Source: CAYUZU01 sp964448675
Lineage (GTDB): Bacteria; Planctomycetota; Phycisphaerae; UBA1845; Fen-1342
Direction of reading: 5' to 3'
Assembly: GCA_964448675.1 (NCBI GenBank)
Contig: CAYUZU010000007.1
Span: forward strand, 124,001-188,000
DNA: 64,000 nt
The position numbers and the translations under genes were made by a program. Of the stretch, positions 15,951 through 26,955 are shown piece after piece. Under the pieces are notes generated by a model. That model saw only the letters and a program-made list of their open reading frames with translations. It ran no database searches and was not told the DNA's origin. Every line of letters starts with the position of its first letter. Positions within the stretch are counted from its first letter, which is position 1.

Positions 15951-17084
15951 ATGCACACAACCCGCGCGAGCGCCGTCCTGGCGGCGCTGCTGCTGTTCAC
16001 CGCGGTCCACGCCGACGAGCCCGACTGGGACGTCCTGCCTCTTACCACGCATGCCGCGCTGCAGGCCGTCGACGCCGACGGCTTCGGCACGTTTCCGCTG
16101 AGCACGCCGATCAAGCTCCGCGGCGTCATCCTGAACCACGCCGACAATATGCTCGACACCGCGCCGTTCGCGCCGGCGTTTCTGGGCGGACAGTGGCAGG
16201 TGTACGTGCAGGCGACCAGCCCGGACGACTTCGGCGGGACGGCGGTGTGGATGGGGCAGCTCTACGGCAACCTGCCGTTCACCCCGCCGAACGACAGTTA
16301 CGATGAAGCCCAGTGGCTGGCGGAAGTCGACCGGGTGGGGCACGATCCGTTCAGCGGCGCGGTGTTGCTGCCCGGCGATTTGGTCGAGATTCGGGCGCGG
16401 GCGCCGGGGCTGCATTTTCATGGGAAGAGCAACGTCAACGAGCAGCACACGACCGATCCGGCGAACGATTTCGACGTCGTGCTGGTGGAGGCCGGCCATG
16501 GGCTGCCGCAGCCCGAAGTGCTGTCGCTGTCAGCGGTGAAGGATGGCAACGATGCGTTCCTGTTTGATCCGACGCGGGCGACGGGCTGTGAGCGGTATCA
16601 GGGCACGCTGGTGCGCTTCAATGATGTCTGGCTCGCTGACCCGGAGAACTGGGGATCGGAAGGGTCACTGACCATCACCGATGGCGAGCGGACGTTTCCG
16701 CTGCGGCTCGGACGCGACGACGGGTTCACGGACTTTCCGGCACCGACCGGGACGTTCGACGTTGTCGGTATCCTCGATCAGGAGGACGTGACCGACACGG
16801 ACGGCTACCGTGGCGGCTATCGGCTGTGGGTGACGTGGTACGACGGTAACGGCGTGATTCTGCCAACGCCGTGGTACCTGCCCGGCGACAGCAATTGCGA
16901 CGGCCGTCGCAACTGGCGCGACATCGACTATTTCGTGGCGGCGCAGAACGACGATGTGTCCGCATGGGAGGCGATGTTTGCGCCCGATGTGCCGCGCTGT
17001 CCGTTCGCCAACAATGACGTCAACGGCAATGGGCACGTCGATTGGCGCGACATCGATCCGTTCGTTGCGGTGCAGAATCGCTGA
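15951..17084 (+). CDS. Secreted protein with dockerin-like C-terminus
   Basis: The 377-residue protein has a signal peptide ending AVHADEPD. The central 270 residues are beta-rich (IKLRGVILNHADNML, WQVYVQATSPDDFGG) and not assigned. The end has two calcium-loop repeats, GDSNCDGRRNWRDIDYFVAA and NDVNGNGHVDWRDIDPFVAV, which match dockerin type I/EF-hand-like motifs common in planctomycete secreted proteins. It may attach to cohesin-like partners or simply bind calcium. AGGAGAG lies before ATG 15951. It is divergent from nikR, with the candidate NikR operator between them. Confidence 0.75.
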   Translation: MHTTRASAVLAALLLFTAVHADEPDWDVLPLTTHAALQAVDADGFGTFPLSTPIKLRGVILNHADNMLDTAPFAPAFLGGQWQVYVQATSPDDFGGTAVWMGQLYGNLPFTPPNDSYDEAQWLAEVDRVGHDPFSGAVLLPGDLVEIRARAPGLHFHGKSNVNEQHTTDPANDFDVVLVEAGHGLPQPEVLSLSAVKDGNDAFLFDPTRATGCERYQGTLVRFNDVWLADPENWGSEGSLTITDGERTFPLRLGRDDGFTDFPAPTGTFDVVGILDQEDVTDTDGYRGGYRLWVTWYDGNGVILPTPWYLPGDSNCDGRRNWRDIDYFVAAQNDDVSAWEAMFAPDVPRCPFANNDVNGNGHVDWRDIDPFVAVQNR

Positions 17085-17096
17085 GGCTTCGCGCAG

Positions 17097-18530
17097 CTAT
17101 GCCAGCAGCAGCGACTGTCCCGGCCGCACGGTCGGCGGCTCGTCGAGCTGCGCGTTCAGGTCGTCGGCGTCGAGCGCGAAGGCCGGGCTGATCTCCAGCA
17201 CCGCGTCGGGCTCACCCTCGTCGGTGCGTGGCACCTCGCTGCCGACATCGTCGAGCCAGCGGGCGGCCCGGCGGATGAGGTCGCGGCGCGTGGTCGCGGG
17301 AGAGTCGTCGCCCGTGGCGTTCTTGACGGGGCTGAACTCCTCGTCGCGTCGCGTGAACAGCACGAGCGGGTTCTGGGCCAGCGGGATCGCGTCGAACACG
17401 AACATCTCCAGCTTCACGACGTTCGGCTCTTCGGGCGCGATGACCTGCCCCTGCTCGTTGACGGTGGCGACCTTCTTGACCGCGCGGTGCCACGGCAACT
17501 GGACCTTCGCGCCGGGCTCGGTCAGCCGTTCGACGAACGCCCGGCCGATCACGTGAATCGCGATGCTGCCGGCGTCAAAGCGGCGGGCGCCGTCCGGGGT
17601 CTTCTGATGCGCGAGGTCGTCGGGCAGGTCGCTGTATTCGATGACCATGAGCTGGCCGTCGCCGAGGCAGAAATTGCCGACGCGCTCGGTGTCGTGGGCC
17701 TTGGGGATCGCCTTGCTCGACATCTCCGATTCGCTGACCAGGTGCAGCCCGACGAAGAGCGGGTCGACGGTGCGCACGAGCGGGTTGTCGACCTGGAAGT
17801 AGCTGATCGTGTCGATGCCGCGGTCGGCCATGTCCTGCAGCGCGCCGCTTTCGGCCAGCGCCCGCAGGCTGCCGCCGTGACCGTCGGGAGAGAGCGCGAT
17901 GCGGTGCTTCTCGGCCAGGGCGATGCGGCCGTCGGGATGGAACGCGGGCATCTGCCGCTGCTGGAAGAACATGATGTCGTCCGCCCCGAGGCCGAAGTGG
18001 TTCTTCTGCTCGAAGAACGCGACCGTGTCGTCGTGATTGAGCGGGCTGGTCATGACGTACCAGCGGGGGCGGTGGCCGTAACGCCGTTCCGTGCCCAGCA
18101 GGCTCTCGGCGAAGAGCTGGAAGAGGGGGGCCTCGCGGACGGGGCTGATCTCGAAGGCGCCCTTGGGCCCGTCAAAGCCGAGCCGCGTGCCCTGGCCACC
18201 CGCAACCGTGAAGGCGGCGACCCGGCCGGCGGCGATGGCCTCCTCACCCAGACGCCGGGCCTGGTGATAGAGATCCGCGTGGGCCTCGTCGGGCTCTGCG
18301 GGGAGGCTGGGCGGCGGCTCGATTCTGTCCGGGAGGCTCGTAGCGACGCTCTGCCGCACGTGACTGTCGATCAGCGGCTGGCAGCGGTCGAAGTCGACTT
18401 GATCGAGGTCGTGCAGCAACTGATCGCGCTGGGTCTCCTCCAGCTCGTCCCAGAAGCACAGCAGGTGCGACTGCCCCAGCGCCGCGAGGCGGCGGGAGTA
18501 CTCTTGATAACGCGTTTCTTGCGATGCCAT
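17097..18530 (-). CDS. UDP-N-acetylhexosamine pyrophosphorylase (UDPGP family)
   Basis: The 477-residue protein has the eukaryote-like UDPGP fold: VAGGQGTRLGFDGPKGAF near residue 110 is the UTP-binding loop, and the substrate region includes SYFQVDNPLVRTVDP and HGGSLRALAESG. Length and the N-terminal helical part match UAP1/AGX-like enzymes, which join UTP with GlcNAc-1-P or GalNAc-1-P. Substrate choice is not certain. ATG 18530 is the only good start. It is divergent from the gene at 18552/18582, with an unusually short gap. Confidence 0.86.
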   Translation of the reverse strand: MASQETRYQEYSRRLAALGQSHLLCFWDELEETQRDQLLHDLDQVDFDRCQPLIDSHVRQSVATSLPDRIEPPPSLPAEPDEAHADLYHQARRLGEEAIAAGRVAAFTVAGGQGTRLGFDGPKGAFEISPVREAPLFQLFAESLLGTERRYGHRPRWYVMTSPLNHDDTVAFFEQKNHFGLGADDIMFFQQRQMPAFHPDGRIALAEKHRIALSPDGHGGSLRALAESGALQDMADRGIDTISYFQVDNPLVRTVDPLFVGLHLVSESEMSSKAIPKAHDTERVGNFCLGDGQLMVIEYSDLPDDLAHQKTPDGARRFDAGSIAIHVIGRAFVERLTEPGAKVQLPWHRAVKKVATVNEQGQVIAPEEPNVVKLEMFVFDAIPLAQNPLVLFTRRDEEFSPVKNATGDDSPATTRRDLIRRAARWLDDVGSEVPRTDEGEPDAVLEISPAFALDADDLNAQLDEPPTVRPGQSLLLA

Positions 18531-18551
18531 GGGGTGTAGTTTCCATCAACA

Positions 18552-19643
18552 GTGGCGGCCCCGAGTAGCGATAAGGTATACGTGCCGCTGGAACCGGTCA
18601 AACCCGACGAGCCCGGCGCCCCGCGACCGACGCGCCGCAGCCTGCTCCAGGCGTCCGCGCTCGCCGCCCTCGGAGCGTTACCGATTTCGGCCATTGGCCG
18701 CGGCCAGGCCGCGACGTCACGCCCCGTGACGCAGCCGGCATCGCAACCGACGTCGCAGCCCGCGGTGGAGCTGCCGGTGCCCTGGTGGTTGGGGCCGGAA
18801 TACCCCCGCTCGCGCGTGGTGGAGGCGGTTAGCCCGTTCGTCCTGACCGACGCGCTGGTGGACGAGGTAGCGTTGTACGAGATGCTCGGCATGGCCGTCC
18901 AGGTGCTGGCGCAGACCGAGCCGCCCGCGGATGCCTGGCGCCGCATCATCGGTAAGGCTGACCGGATCCTGCTGAAATTCAACGCCGTGGGGGCTCGGGT
19001 GCTGCAGACGAACGAGCCGCTGGCGCGGGTCCTCGTCCGCATGCTGGAGGAGGCGGGCTACGAGCGGAAAGCGATCACGGTCGCGGAACTGCCGCCGCAC
19101 GTGACCGAACAGCTCGGCTGCCGGCGGCCGACGCGGAAATGGGGGGCGGCGGTGCGGGTCGGCACGGGCTCCGAGGACCTGGCCGGCTACCTGTACGACT
19201 GTGACGCGCTTGTGAACGTCGGCTTGCTGAAGACCCACCAGATCGCGGGGATGTCGGGGGCGATGAAGAACCTTTCCCACGCGTTGATCCGCCATCCGGC
19301 GCGCTACCACGACAATGCCTGCTCGCCGTATGTTTGCCAAGTCGTTGGGAATAAGGAGGTTGCGTCGAGATTGCGACTGAACATCACCAACGCGCTGCGG
19401 ACAGTGATCCGCAACGGCCCGGATGCGACCGCAGAGGACGTGTTCGAGTTCGGGGGCCTGCTGCTCGGTTGTGATCCCGTTGCGGTTGACGCAACCGGTT
19501 ACGACCTCCTCATCGCCCAGCGGCAGCGGAAGGGCGTTGGCGGGCGGATCCGCGTGCCGTATCTGACCGCGGGGGCGGACCTGGGCGTCGGGCGGCGGGC
19601 GCTGCACGAACTGGATCGAATCCCGGTGCAGCATGCCGGCTAG
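18552..19643 (+). CDS. DUF362 protein with Tat-type signal
   Basis: The protein (up to 363 residues) carries TRRSLLQASALAALGA, a twin-arginine signal, then a Thr/Ser/Gln/Pro-rich linker. The rest matches DUF362 (ILLKFNAVG ... DALVNVGLLKTHQIAGMSGAMKNL ... LLLGCDPVAVDATGYDLLIAQR), a family often fused to or next to ferredoxins; no Cys cluster motif is present here. GTG 18552 leaves only 21 bases to the divergent gene; GTG 18582, preceded by AAGG, is an alternative start that leaves more room for promoters. Function is unknown. Confidence 0.78.
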   Translation: MAAPSSDKVYVPLEPVKPDEPGAPRPTRRSLLQASALAALGALPISAIGRGQAATSRPVTQPASQPTSQPAVELPVPWWLGPEYPRSRVVEAVSPFVLTDALVDEVALYEMLGMAVQVLAQTEPPADAWRRIIGKADRILLKFNAVGARVLQTNEPLARVLVRMLEEAGYERKAITVAELPPHVTEQLGCRRPTRKWGAAVRVGTGSEDLAGYLYDCDALVNVGLLKTHQIAGMSGAMKNLSHALIRHPARYHDNACSPYVCQVVGNKEVASRLRLNITNALRTVIRNGPDATAEDVFEFGGLLLGCDPVAVDATGYDLLIAQRQRKGVGGRIRVPYLTAGADLGVGRRALHELDRIPVQHAG

Positions 19644-20200
19644 GTCTTGAGCCGGGCCGGCGGGTGGGGGCGGTTTTGCGCCCAGATTTCGATTGACACA
19701 CACTCCCGTGACGCTATCGTATATGAGGTCTATGGCAGGCAGCGGACGACGGTCCAGATAACTTCATAGTCATTATCGATTCATACTGGATCTTTCGACG
19801 CTTCGATAATTCTCGCTATCTTCGCTGATTATCCCCCCGGCGTTTGTTCCTGCCACAAGACGCGCGACGCAAGTTGATCAGTCTGCGCACGCTTTGCGCA
19901 GGGTGTTGCCGCTTGCGCGGTCGCGCTATGCCTCTGGATTGGCTACGATTGCGTACAATCCGCGCGGCAGTTGGTCCCATGCAACTGCGGGGACGCCTGG
20001 TCGGCGTACGGCCGGACGTTCTGGAGCGCGGCGATCAGTAGATCGCTGCGGGCGGCACTGAAACGGCCGCACGCGGCAAGTGTGTTGCATAGGCTGAGGC
20101 GGTCAGAAAATCGCTCTCTTACGTCCATCGCAAGATGGCCGCTCAGCCTGGTCGGAAGGCTGATCGGATCAGGTCCATGGGAATTGCCAGGAGGTTTCCG
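19644..20200. other. 557-base intergenic region with AT-rich block
   Basis: No coding frame is convincing. 19690-19840 is clearly AT-rich relative to the surroundings and includes a -35/-10-like pair. The rest up to the pilin start is GC-rich and could be a long leader of the pseudopilin transcript. Confidence 0.5.
19693..19720 (+). promoter_or_regulatory. Putative promoter
   Basis: A perfect -35 TTGACA (19693-19698) is followed after 16 bases by TATCGT (19715-19720). The next gene starts 480 bases downstream, so it would have a very long leader or drive a small RNA. Confidence 0.35.
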
Positions 20201-21166
20201 GTGAACAAGAGAAAGGCATTTACTCTGATTGAGCTGCTGGTGGTTGTGGCGATCATCGCCCTGCTGATCTCCATCCTGCTGCCCAGCTTGTCGCGTGCCC
20301 GCGAGATTACGAAGCGCGCCGTCTGCGCGTCGAACATCCGCGGGATCGGGCAGGGCATGAAGGTGTACTCGAACGACAACTATGACTGGTACCCCACCGC
20401 CCCCTTCGCCCGGGCCACGGGGAATCTGCCGAACGAGACCGGCGTGCAGTTCATCGGCCAGATGGGTGCCATGCTGACCGAGCCGACGCAGTCGGTCACG
20501 GAGCCGCAGGGCCTCAACACGGCCACCATCCACCCCAGCCGCTCGATGTTCCTGCTGGTCATGGATGGCACCTGCACGACCAAGCAGTTCCTCTGCCCCA
20601 GCTCGGGTGACAGCGAGGACAACCTGCGCAACATCATCGGTGGCACCGAGGTCGCCGCCCAGCCGGGCGTCAACCGCTTCGATTTCAAGGGCTACCCCTA
20701 CGTCAGCTACGGCTACCAGATGCCGTTCGGCGACAAGGCGTCGCCCAACGAGAACCTCGATGCCCGCATGGTGGTCATGGCCGACAAGGGCCCGTACTAC
20801 CGCTCGGGCACGACCGACCAGAGCACCGGCGCGATCCCCGACGAGGTCGGTGACATCGCCGCCGGTACGGACATCACCATGGAAGACGCCACCAACGAGG
20901 ATCAGATCCTCAAGGCCGACCTCCAGAAGTGGACGCAGTTCAACAGCCGCAACCACGGTGGCGAAGGCCAGAACTGCCTGTACCAGGACGGCCACGCGGT
21001 GTTCGTCAAGAAGCCCATCGAGGGCGTGAACTTTGACAACATCTACACCGCGCAGGGTGCCGGTGGCTCGCCGGGCCAGTACACGCTGACCCAGGCGCTG
21101 CTTGGCTACGTCCCGATGAACAACCGTGGTCCGCTGACCAACACGGACTCGGTCATCGTGCCGTAA
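20201..21166 (+). CDS. Major prepilin-like protein (DUF1559/H-X-DG type)
   Basis: The 321-residue protein begins NKRKAFTLIELLVVVAIIALL, a type II pseudopilin N-terminus with Ala before the Phe. Near the C-terminus NHGGEGQNCLYQDGHAVF is a variant of the planctomycete H-x9-DG motif, with one extra residue. GTG 20201 is chosen because AGGAGG (20189-20194) lies six bases upstream; the frame opens earlier at 20135 but that part has no homology. Codon use is biased to C-ending codons (AAC, GAC, ATC, AAG), hinting at strong expression. It likely builds pseudopili or surface fibres. Confidence 0.85.
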   Translation: MNKRKAFTLIELLVVVAIIALLISILLPSLSRAREITKRAVCASNIRGIGQGMKVYSNDNYDWYPTAPFARATGNLPNETGVQFIGQMGAMLTEPTQSVTEPQGLNTATIHPSRSMFLLVMDGTCTTKQFLCPSSGDSEDNLRNIIGGTEVAAQPGVNRFDFKGYPYVSYGYQMPFGDKASPNENLDARMVVMADKGPYYRSGTTDQSTGAIPDEVGDIAAGTDITMEDATNEDQILKADLQKWTQFNSRNHGGEGQNCLYQDGHAVFVKKPIEGVNFDNIYTAQGAGGSPGQYTLTQALLGYVPMNNRGPLTNTDSVIVP

Positions 21167-21323
21167 GGACGCCTTCAGTGCGAGATGAACCAGCGGGGCG
21201 GGGTTCGGTCATACGGCCGGGCTTCGCCCCGCGGCCTGCGCGGCTGGCGTCCCACGGCGCCGGTCGGGAGCGTAATCGGACCCAGAAACCAGTTGTATTG
21301 GGGGGCGGGGAACCATACGATAA

Positions 21324-22817
21324 ATGATTCCAGTGGAGTTTGGCCCCCAGATCTCAGCGTACGGTGATGTTGTGTCGATCGACCCTCGTGAATTGGATGA
21401 CGCCGATCTGAACCGCGAAATGGCCGCACAGATGGGTGATCTGTCTCCGGAAGACCTCTCGCGCATGTCCTCGGCCGAGCCGCGCCCCGTCACGCCCGAC
21501 GAACGCGGTCGAGTCCAGGGCACCATTGTCAGCATGCACGGCGAAGACGTGTTTGTCGACATTGGCGGCAAGAGTGAAGGTGTCGTGCCACTCGAGGAGT
21601 TCGAGCCGGACGAGCCGCCCACCGTCGGCCAGGTGCTCAGCCTCGTGCCGCAGGGACTCGATCAGGAATCCGGCCTGATGCGCTTGTCGCTGCATGAAGC
21701 GAAGACCGCGGCCAACCTCGAGACGCTGCGCGTGGGCGACGTGATCAAGGCCAAGGTTACCGGGGCCAACATCGGCGGGCTCGAGCTGCGGGCCCAGGGG
21801 CTGCGCGGCTTCATGCCGATGAGCCAGGTGGACCTGGTGCGCCACGAGGACTTCGCTTCGTTCATCAACCACTGGCTCGAATGCGAAGTGACCGAGATCG
21901 ATCGCCGCGGCAAGAACCTGGTGCTGAGTCGGCGGCGCGTGCTGGAGCGCGCGCGCGAGGAAGAGCGCCAGCAACTGCGCTTCCAGCTCGCGGAGGGGCA
22001 GACGCGCAAGGGCATTGTCCGCCGCCTGACGGATTTCGGCGCCTTCGTCGACCTGGGCGGTATCGACGGCCTGCTGCACATCAGCGACATGAGCTACGGC
22101 CGGATCGGCCACCCTTCGGAGGTTGTCAAGAAGGGCGAAGAGATCGACGTCAAGATCCTGAAGGTCGACCTGGTGAAGGACCGGATCTCGCTAGGGCTCA
22201 AGCAGCTGTCGAGCGATCCGTGGACGCTGGTCGAGGGCAAGTACCGCGCGGGCGAGACCGTCGACGGCCGCGTGACCAAGCTGATGAACTTCGGCGCCTT
22301 CGTCGAGCTCGAGCCGGGGATCGAAGGGCTGATTCCCGTCAGCGAGATGAGCTGGACGCAGCGCGTCAACCATCCCAAGGACCTGCTCAATGTAAAGGAC
22401 GCGGTCCGGGCGGTGATTCTCGCGGTCGACACGGAGAAGCGCAAGATCAGTCTGAGTCTGAAGGCGCTCGGCGAAGACCCGTGGAACAGCGTCGGCGAGA
22501 AATACACGCCGGAAGCCAAGGTGAAAGGCGCCGTCACGCGCATCACCACGTTCGGCGCGTTCGTCCAGCTCGAAGAGGGCGTCGAAGGGCTCGTGCACAT
22601 CTCGGAGTTGTCACGCGATCGTGTGCGATCGGTGGGCGATGTCGTCAAGGAAGGCGAAGTCGTCGAGGTGCGCATCCTGTCGGTCGATCGCGAACAGCGG
22701 CGGATCTCGCTGTCGATGAAGCCGACCGACGAGGAGGTGTCCGAGGCCGTGGCCGCCGAGGAGCCGCCCAAGCCGCGCAAGCGCAAGCGCGAACTGCGCG
22801 GCGGACTCTCGTTCTAG
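21324..22817 (+). CDS. rpsA: Ribosomal protein S1-like, five S1 domains
   Basis: The 497-residue protein has five S1 (OB-fold) RNA-binding domains at about residues 62-130, 137-205, 228-297, 312-384 and 399-467, each with the GxFGAFV/GLLHISEMS pattern, ending in a basic tail RKRKRELRGG. S1 binds mRNA on the 30S subunit and aids initiation. Six domains are usual in E. coli, four to six in other phyla. The ATG at 21324 is probable; it lies directly after a -10-like TACGAT, so the true start may be a little further downstream. Confidence 0.88.
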   Translation: MIPVEFGPQISAYGDVVSIDPRELDDADLNREMAAQMGDLSPEDLSRMSSAEPRPVTPDERGRVQGTIVSMHGEDVFVDIGGKSEGVVPLEEFEPDEPPTVGQVLSLVPQGLDQESGLMRLSLHEAKTAANLETLRVGDVIKAKVTGANIGGLELRAQGLRGFMPMSQVDLVRHEDFASFINHWLECEVTEIDRRGKNLVLSRRRVLERAREEERQQLRFQLAEGQTRKGIVRRLTDFGAFVDLGGIDGLLHISDMSYGRIGHPSEVVKKGEEIDVKILKVDLVKDRISLGLKQLSSDPWTLVEGKYRAGETVDGRVTKLMNFGAFVELEPGIEGLIPVSEMSWTQRVNHPKDLLNVKDAVRAVILAVDTEKRKISLSLKALGEDPWNSVGEKYTPEAKVKGAVTRITTFGAFVQLEEGVEGLVHISELSRDRVRSVGDVVKEGEVVEVRILSVDREQRRISLSMKPTDEEVSEAVAAEEPPKPRKRKRELRGGLSF

Positions 22818-22836
22818 CGCGTCGCGCGGTCCTGTC

Positions 22837-23466
22837 ATGCCCGGCATGGATGACCTCGATTCGGCCCAGGTCCTGGGGCGGACGTTTTACGACCGCGACG
22901 TGACGCTCGTCGCGCGCGAGCTGCTGGGGGCTGTGATCATCCACGACAGTGACGCCGGCCGGACGGCGGGGCGCATTGTCGAGACCGAGGCGTACCTGCC
23001 TGCGGGGGATTCGGCCTGCCATGGGGCCCGCGGCCGCACGCGGCGCAACGCGTCGATGTTCGGCCCGCCGGGGCATGCGTACGTGTATGCGATCCACGCG
23101 CGCTGGTGCCTGAATACGGTGACCGAGGAAGAGGGCCGCGGTTGCGCGGTGCTCATTCGCGCGCTGGAGCCGCTGGCCGGCATCGCGCTGATGCAGCAGC
23201 GGCGCGGCATGGAGAAAGTGCTCGACCTGGCGCGCGGCCCCGCGCGGCTGTGCGAGGCGCTGGGTATCGACCGCGAGCTCGATGGCTGGGACCTCACGCA
23301 AGGCGAAGTGCTGTGGATCGCGGCCGCACCGGCGGACACGCCGCCCGTGACGCCGACGGACGTCGTGATCAGCCCGCGCGTCGGCGTGACCTCGGCCCAG
23401 GAGCTGCCACTGCGCTACTTCGTTGCCGACTGCCGGTATGTATCGAAGCGGCGCCTGCGCGCGTAG
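22837..23466 (+). CDS. DNA-3-methyladenine glycosylase (AAG/MPG family)
   Basis: The 209-residue protein matches the AAG family: LGRTFYDRDVTLVARELLG, GRIVETEAYLPAGDSACHG (catalytic Glu in ETEAY), GPPGHAYVYAIHARWCLN and VLIRALEPL. It removes alkylated and deaminated purines from DNA. Length is normal. It follows the S1 gene by 19 bases in the same direction, so the two are probably co-transcribed. ATG 22837 or 22846 could both serve. Confidence 0.9.
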   Translation: MPGMDDLDSAQVLGRTFYDRDVTLVARELLGAVIIHDSDAGRTAGRIVETEAYLPAGDSACHGARGRTRRNASMFGPPGHAYVYAIHARWCLNTVTEEEGRGCAVLIRALEPLAGIALMQQRRGMEKVLDLARGPARLCEALGIDRELDGWDLTQGEVLWIAAAPADTPPVTPTDVVISPRVGVTSAQELPLRYFVADCRYVSKRRLRA

Positions 23467-23490
23467 CGCGGGCTGGCATGGCAGCCGGCT

Positions 23491-24639
23491 TCAGGCGGCC
23501 GCGCGCCTGGTGGACTCTGCGGCGGGTTGCTCGTCGCCCTGCTCCTCCGCGGTTTGCCGCTCGACCGGCACACGCAGTCGAACTTCAAGCGGCTGGTCCG
23601 GCCCGACGAGGAAGTTGGTCGCGCGGTACGTCGCACCGGCCGCAAGGTCCTCATCGCTGGCGTCGACCCGCACCAGTGTGGTCGCGCCCGCGGGGAGGTT
23701 GATCTTCTTCGGGCCGTCGCTGCCGACGCGCTCGAGCTCGATGTCCAGCTCACACCGGTTGTGCACCGTCAGCCAGGCACGGTTGCCGGCGCGGTGGTGC
23801 GGTGGGTGCACCTGCACACAGGCGTGAAACAGCGGCAGGAGCACCGCGCGCGCGCCGAGTACCCGATTCTGGTGCCAGACCGCCGTGCGGCCGGCGAAGA
23901 GCGCCTCGCGCACGCCCGCGGCGCTGCGGTCGACGGCAAAGACCAGCGTGAGCGTGCGGTGCGCGGTGGGGGTCGGCGGCGGCGACAGCGACGGGGCATG
24001 AATGTCGGACGTGCCGACAAGCGTCAGGTCGTGTTCAATCGCGTGCCGGTGGGCGTATTCGTAATACGATTCGCCGTTGCAGATCTCGATGCCATGCAAC
24101 TGGCGCTTGTCAACGAGGGTCTGCTGGTGCGCGCCCCACGCGCCGCGCTGCTCGCCCTTCCAGCCCGGGTGGTTCCAGAAGCAGAAGGCCTCCTGCGCGG
24201 CGGCGGCATCGAAGACCGCGTAGAAGTCCTTGGTGTCCAGCGGATTGACGTCGCGCAGCAGGATCGCGTTGTAGTGGCCTGGCGGCGTGTCGCGCGTGAT
24301 CTCGGCCCCGCGCAGCAGGATCAGGTTGTGCTCGGCGGCTCGCTGAGCGGCGATTTCGTGGGGGCGATTGTGATTGGTCGGGATGTCTGAGCGGTGGGGC
24401 TGGTACTCGATGTGGTCGGTGATGGCGATGACGTCGAGCCCCTCGCGCCACGCTTCATCGACGCGCACCGTCGGCCAGACGTTGCCATCCGAGAAGACCG
24501 TGTGCATGTGGAAGTCGCATTTGAGCGTTTGATAGCCGGGAATGTCGGGGAAGCGGATTTCGTGGCGCTGGTCAGCGGCGCGAGCGAAGGTCGCGGTGAC
24601 GAGGGCGCAGGCGAGCGCGATTGCGGCGCGGTGGTTCAT
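23491..24639 (-). CDS. Secreted PHP-domain phosphoesterase-like protein
   Basis: From ATG 24639, preceded by GGAGG, the 382-residue product has a signal peptide ending TFARAADQRH. Residues about 35-240 form a PHP domain: KCDFHMHTVFSDG (metal HxH), DVIAITDHIEY, LILLRGAEITRD, FCFWNHPGW and VGTSDIHAPSL. This resembles Sb-PDE-type secreted phosphodiesterases. The last about 120 residues are beta-rich and may be an Ig-like domain, ending in a Glu/Gln/Ala-rich tail. The substrate is unknown. It is convergent with the glycosylase gene, 24 bases away. Confidence 0.83.
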   Translation of the reverse strand: MNHRAAIALACALVTATFARAADQRHEIRFPDIPGYQTLKCDFHMHTVFSDGNVWPTVRVDEAWREGLDVIAITDHIEYQPHRSDIPTNHNRPHEIAAQRAAEHNLILLRGAEITRDTPPGHYNAILLRDVNPLDTKDFYAVFDAAAAQEAFCFWNHPGWKGEQRGAWGAHQQTLVDKRQLHGIEICNGESYYEYAHRHAIEHDLTLVGTSDIHAPSLSPPPTPTAHRTLTLVFAVDRSAAGVREALFAGRTAVWHQNRVLGARAVLLPLFHACVQVHPPHHRAGNRAWLTVHNRCELDIELERVGSDGPKKINLPAGATTLVRVDASDEDLAAGATYRATNFLVGPDQPLEVRLRVPVERQTAEEQGDEQPAAESTRRAAA

Positions 24640-24861
24640 TGGGGTCTCCTCCATCTCCTGAGAATACGGGTTTTCGGATCGCGAAGTGTATATGGGCCGC
24701 GCGCGAGGATTCGATGAGCGCTGCGCGATTTTGTGTCCCCCGGCGGCGGCGTGGCATTGTCGCGCGGCCGGCCGCGTGGCATACTGGGGACGCGCACGCG
24801 CGTCGTGTGCGGAGGAGAGGTGGTCCCCCCAACCCTGACGATCCACTGAGGAGGAGTGCTC

Positions 24862-25479
24862 ATGAAGTGCGCCCGGTATGGGAGCGTGATCGGTCTGGTC
24901 CTGTCTCTTGCATTCCCCGGCTTTGCCCAGACGGTCGTTCTGGAGCCGGACGATTTCAACGACGAGGATGTACTGAACGAGGTGCATCCACTCGTGACGC
25001 TGTCGGTGGCTGACAGTGAGTACGTGATAAACCCGAACTTCGACGTGACGGCGACGGATGATCCGTTTGGCTTCATTCCGACGGGTGAGCTCGTATTCGG
25101 CTTCAACAACATCCAGTTCTGGAACCACCACCGGCGGTTGCGGATGGACTTCAGTACGCCGGTGCAGGCTGTCAGCCTGGCGTTCACGGGGAGCCTGTCA
25201 GCCCACGTCGGCCGGCTCGAACTGTTCGACGGGGCGGGCACGCTGCTGGCGGTGTACGAGACCGAGCCGCGTATCGGCGGGGAGGTGGAAACGATGAGCC
25301 TGACCCGGGCCGCGCCGGACGTGGCCTACGCCGTCGCGTACTCGAGCGAGGTCGGCGACTTTGGGCGGCTCGACCACCTGGTCTTCACGGTGCCGGAGCC
25401 GGCGGCGGGCATGATGTTGGGGGCGGTTCTGTTGTTTGCGCGGTGCCGCCGCGGCGCGAGGGCGGTGGCTTCCGTATAG
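24862..25479 (+). CDS. PEP-CTERM secreted protein
   Basis: The 205-residue product has a signal peptide (VIGLVLSLAFPGFAQ), a beta-rich body (MDFSTPVQAVSLAFTGSLSA; FDGAGTLLAVYETEP) and a C-terminal VPEPAAGMMLGAVLLFARCRR, the VPEP-hydrophobic-basic exosortase signal. Such proteins are exported, cut and anchored or released by exosortase. ATG 24862 follows GAGGAGGAG. The body resembles carbohydrate-binding or choice-of-anchor proteins; a precise role is not seen. Its stop is one base from the stop of the convergent lpdA gene. Confidence 0.83.
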   Translation: MKCARYGSVIGLVLSLAFPGFAQTVVLEPDDFNDEDVLNEVHPLVTLSVADSEYVINPNFDVTATDDPFGFIPTGELVFGFNNIQFWNHHRRLRMDFSTPVQAVSLAFTGSLSAHVGRLELFDGAGTLLAVYETEPRIGGEVETMSLTRAAPDVAYAVAYSSEVGDFGRLDHLVFTVPEPAAGMMLGAVLLFARCRRGARAVASV

Positions 25480-25480
25480 C

Positions 25481-26872
<1,392 letters not shown>

Positions 26873-26955
26873 GGTCGGGCTCCGAATTCCTGGGGATGGT
26901 CATTAGACCGCAGAATCGGCGTGTTTGCCAGTCGGTGGGCGGCGTGCGGCGGTGG

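Noticed and set aside
21201..21260. Terminator after the pseudopilin gene (GGCCGGGC-TTC-GCCCC region)
   Set aside because: A short hairpin can form but there is no T-run, so support is too weak.
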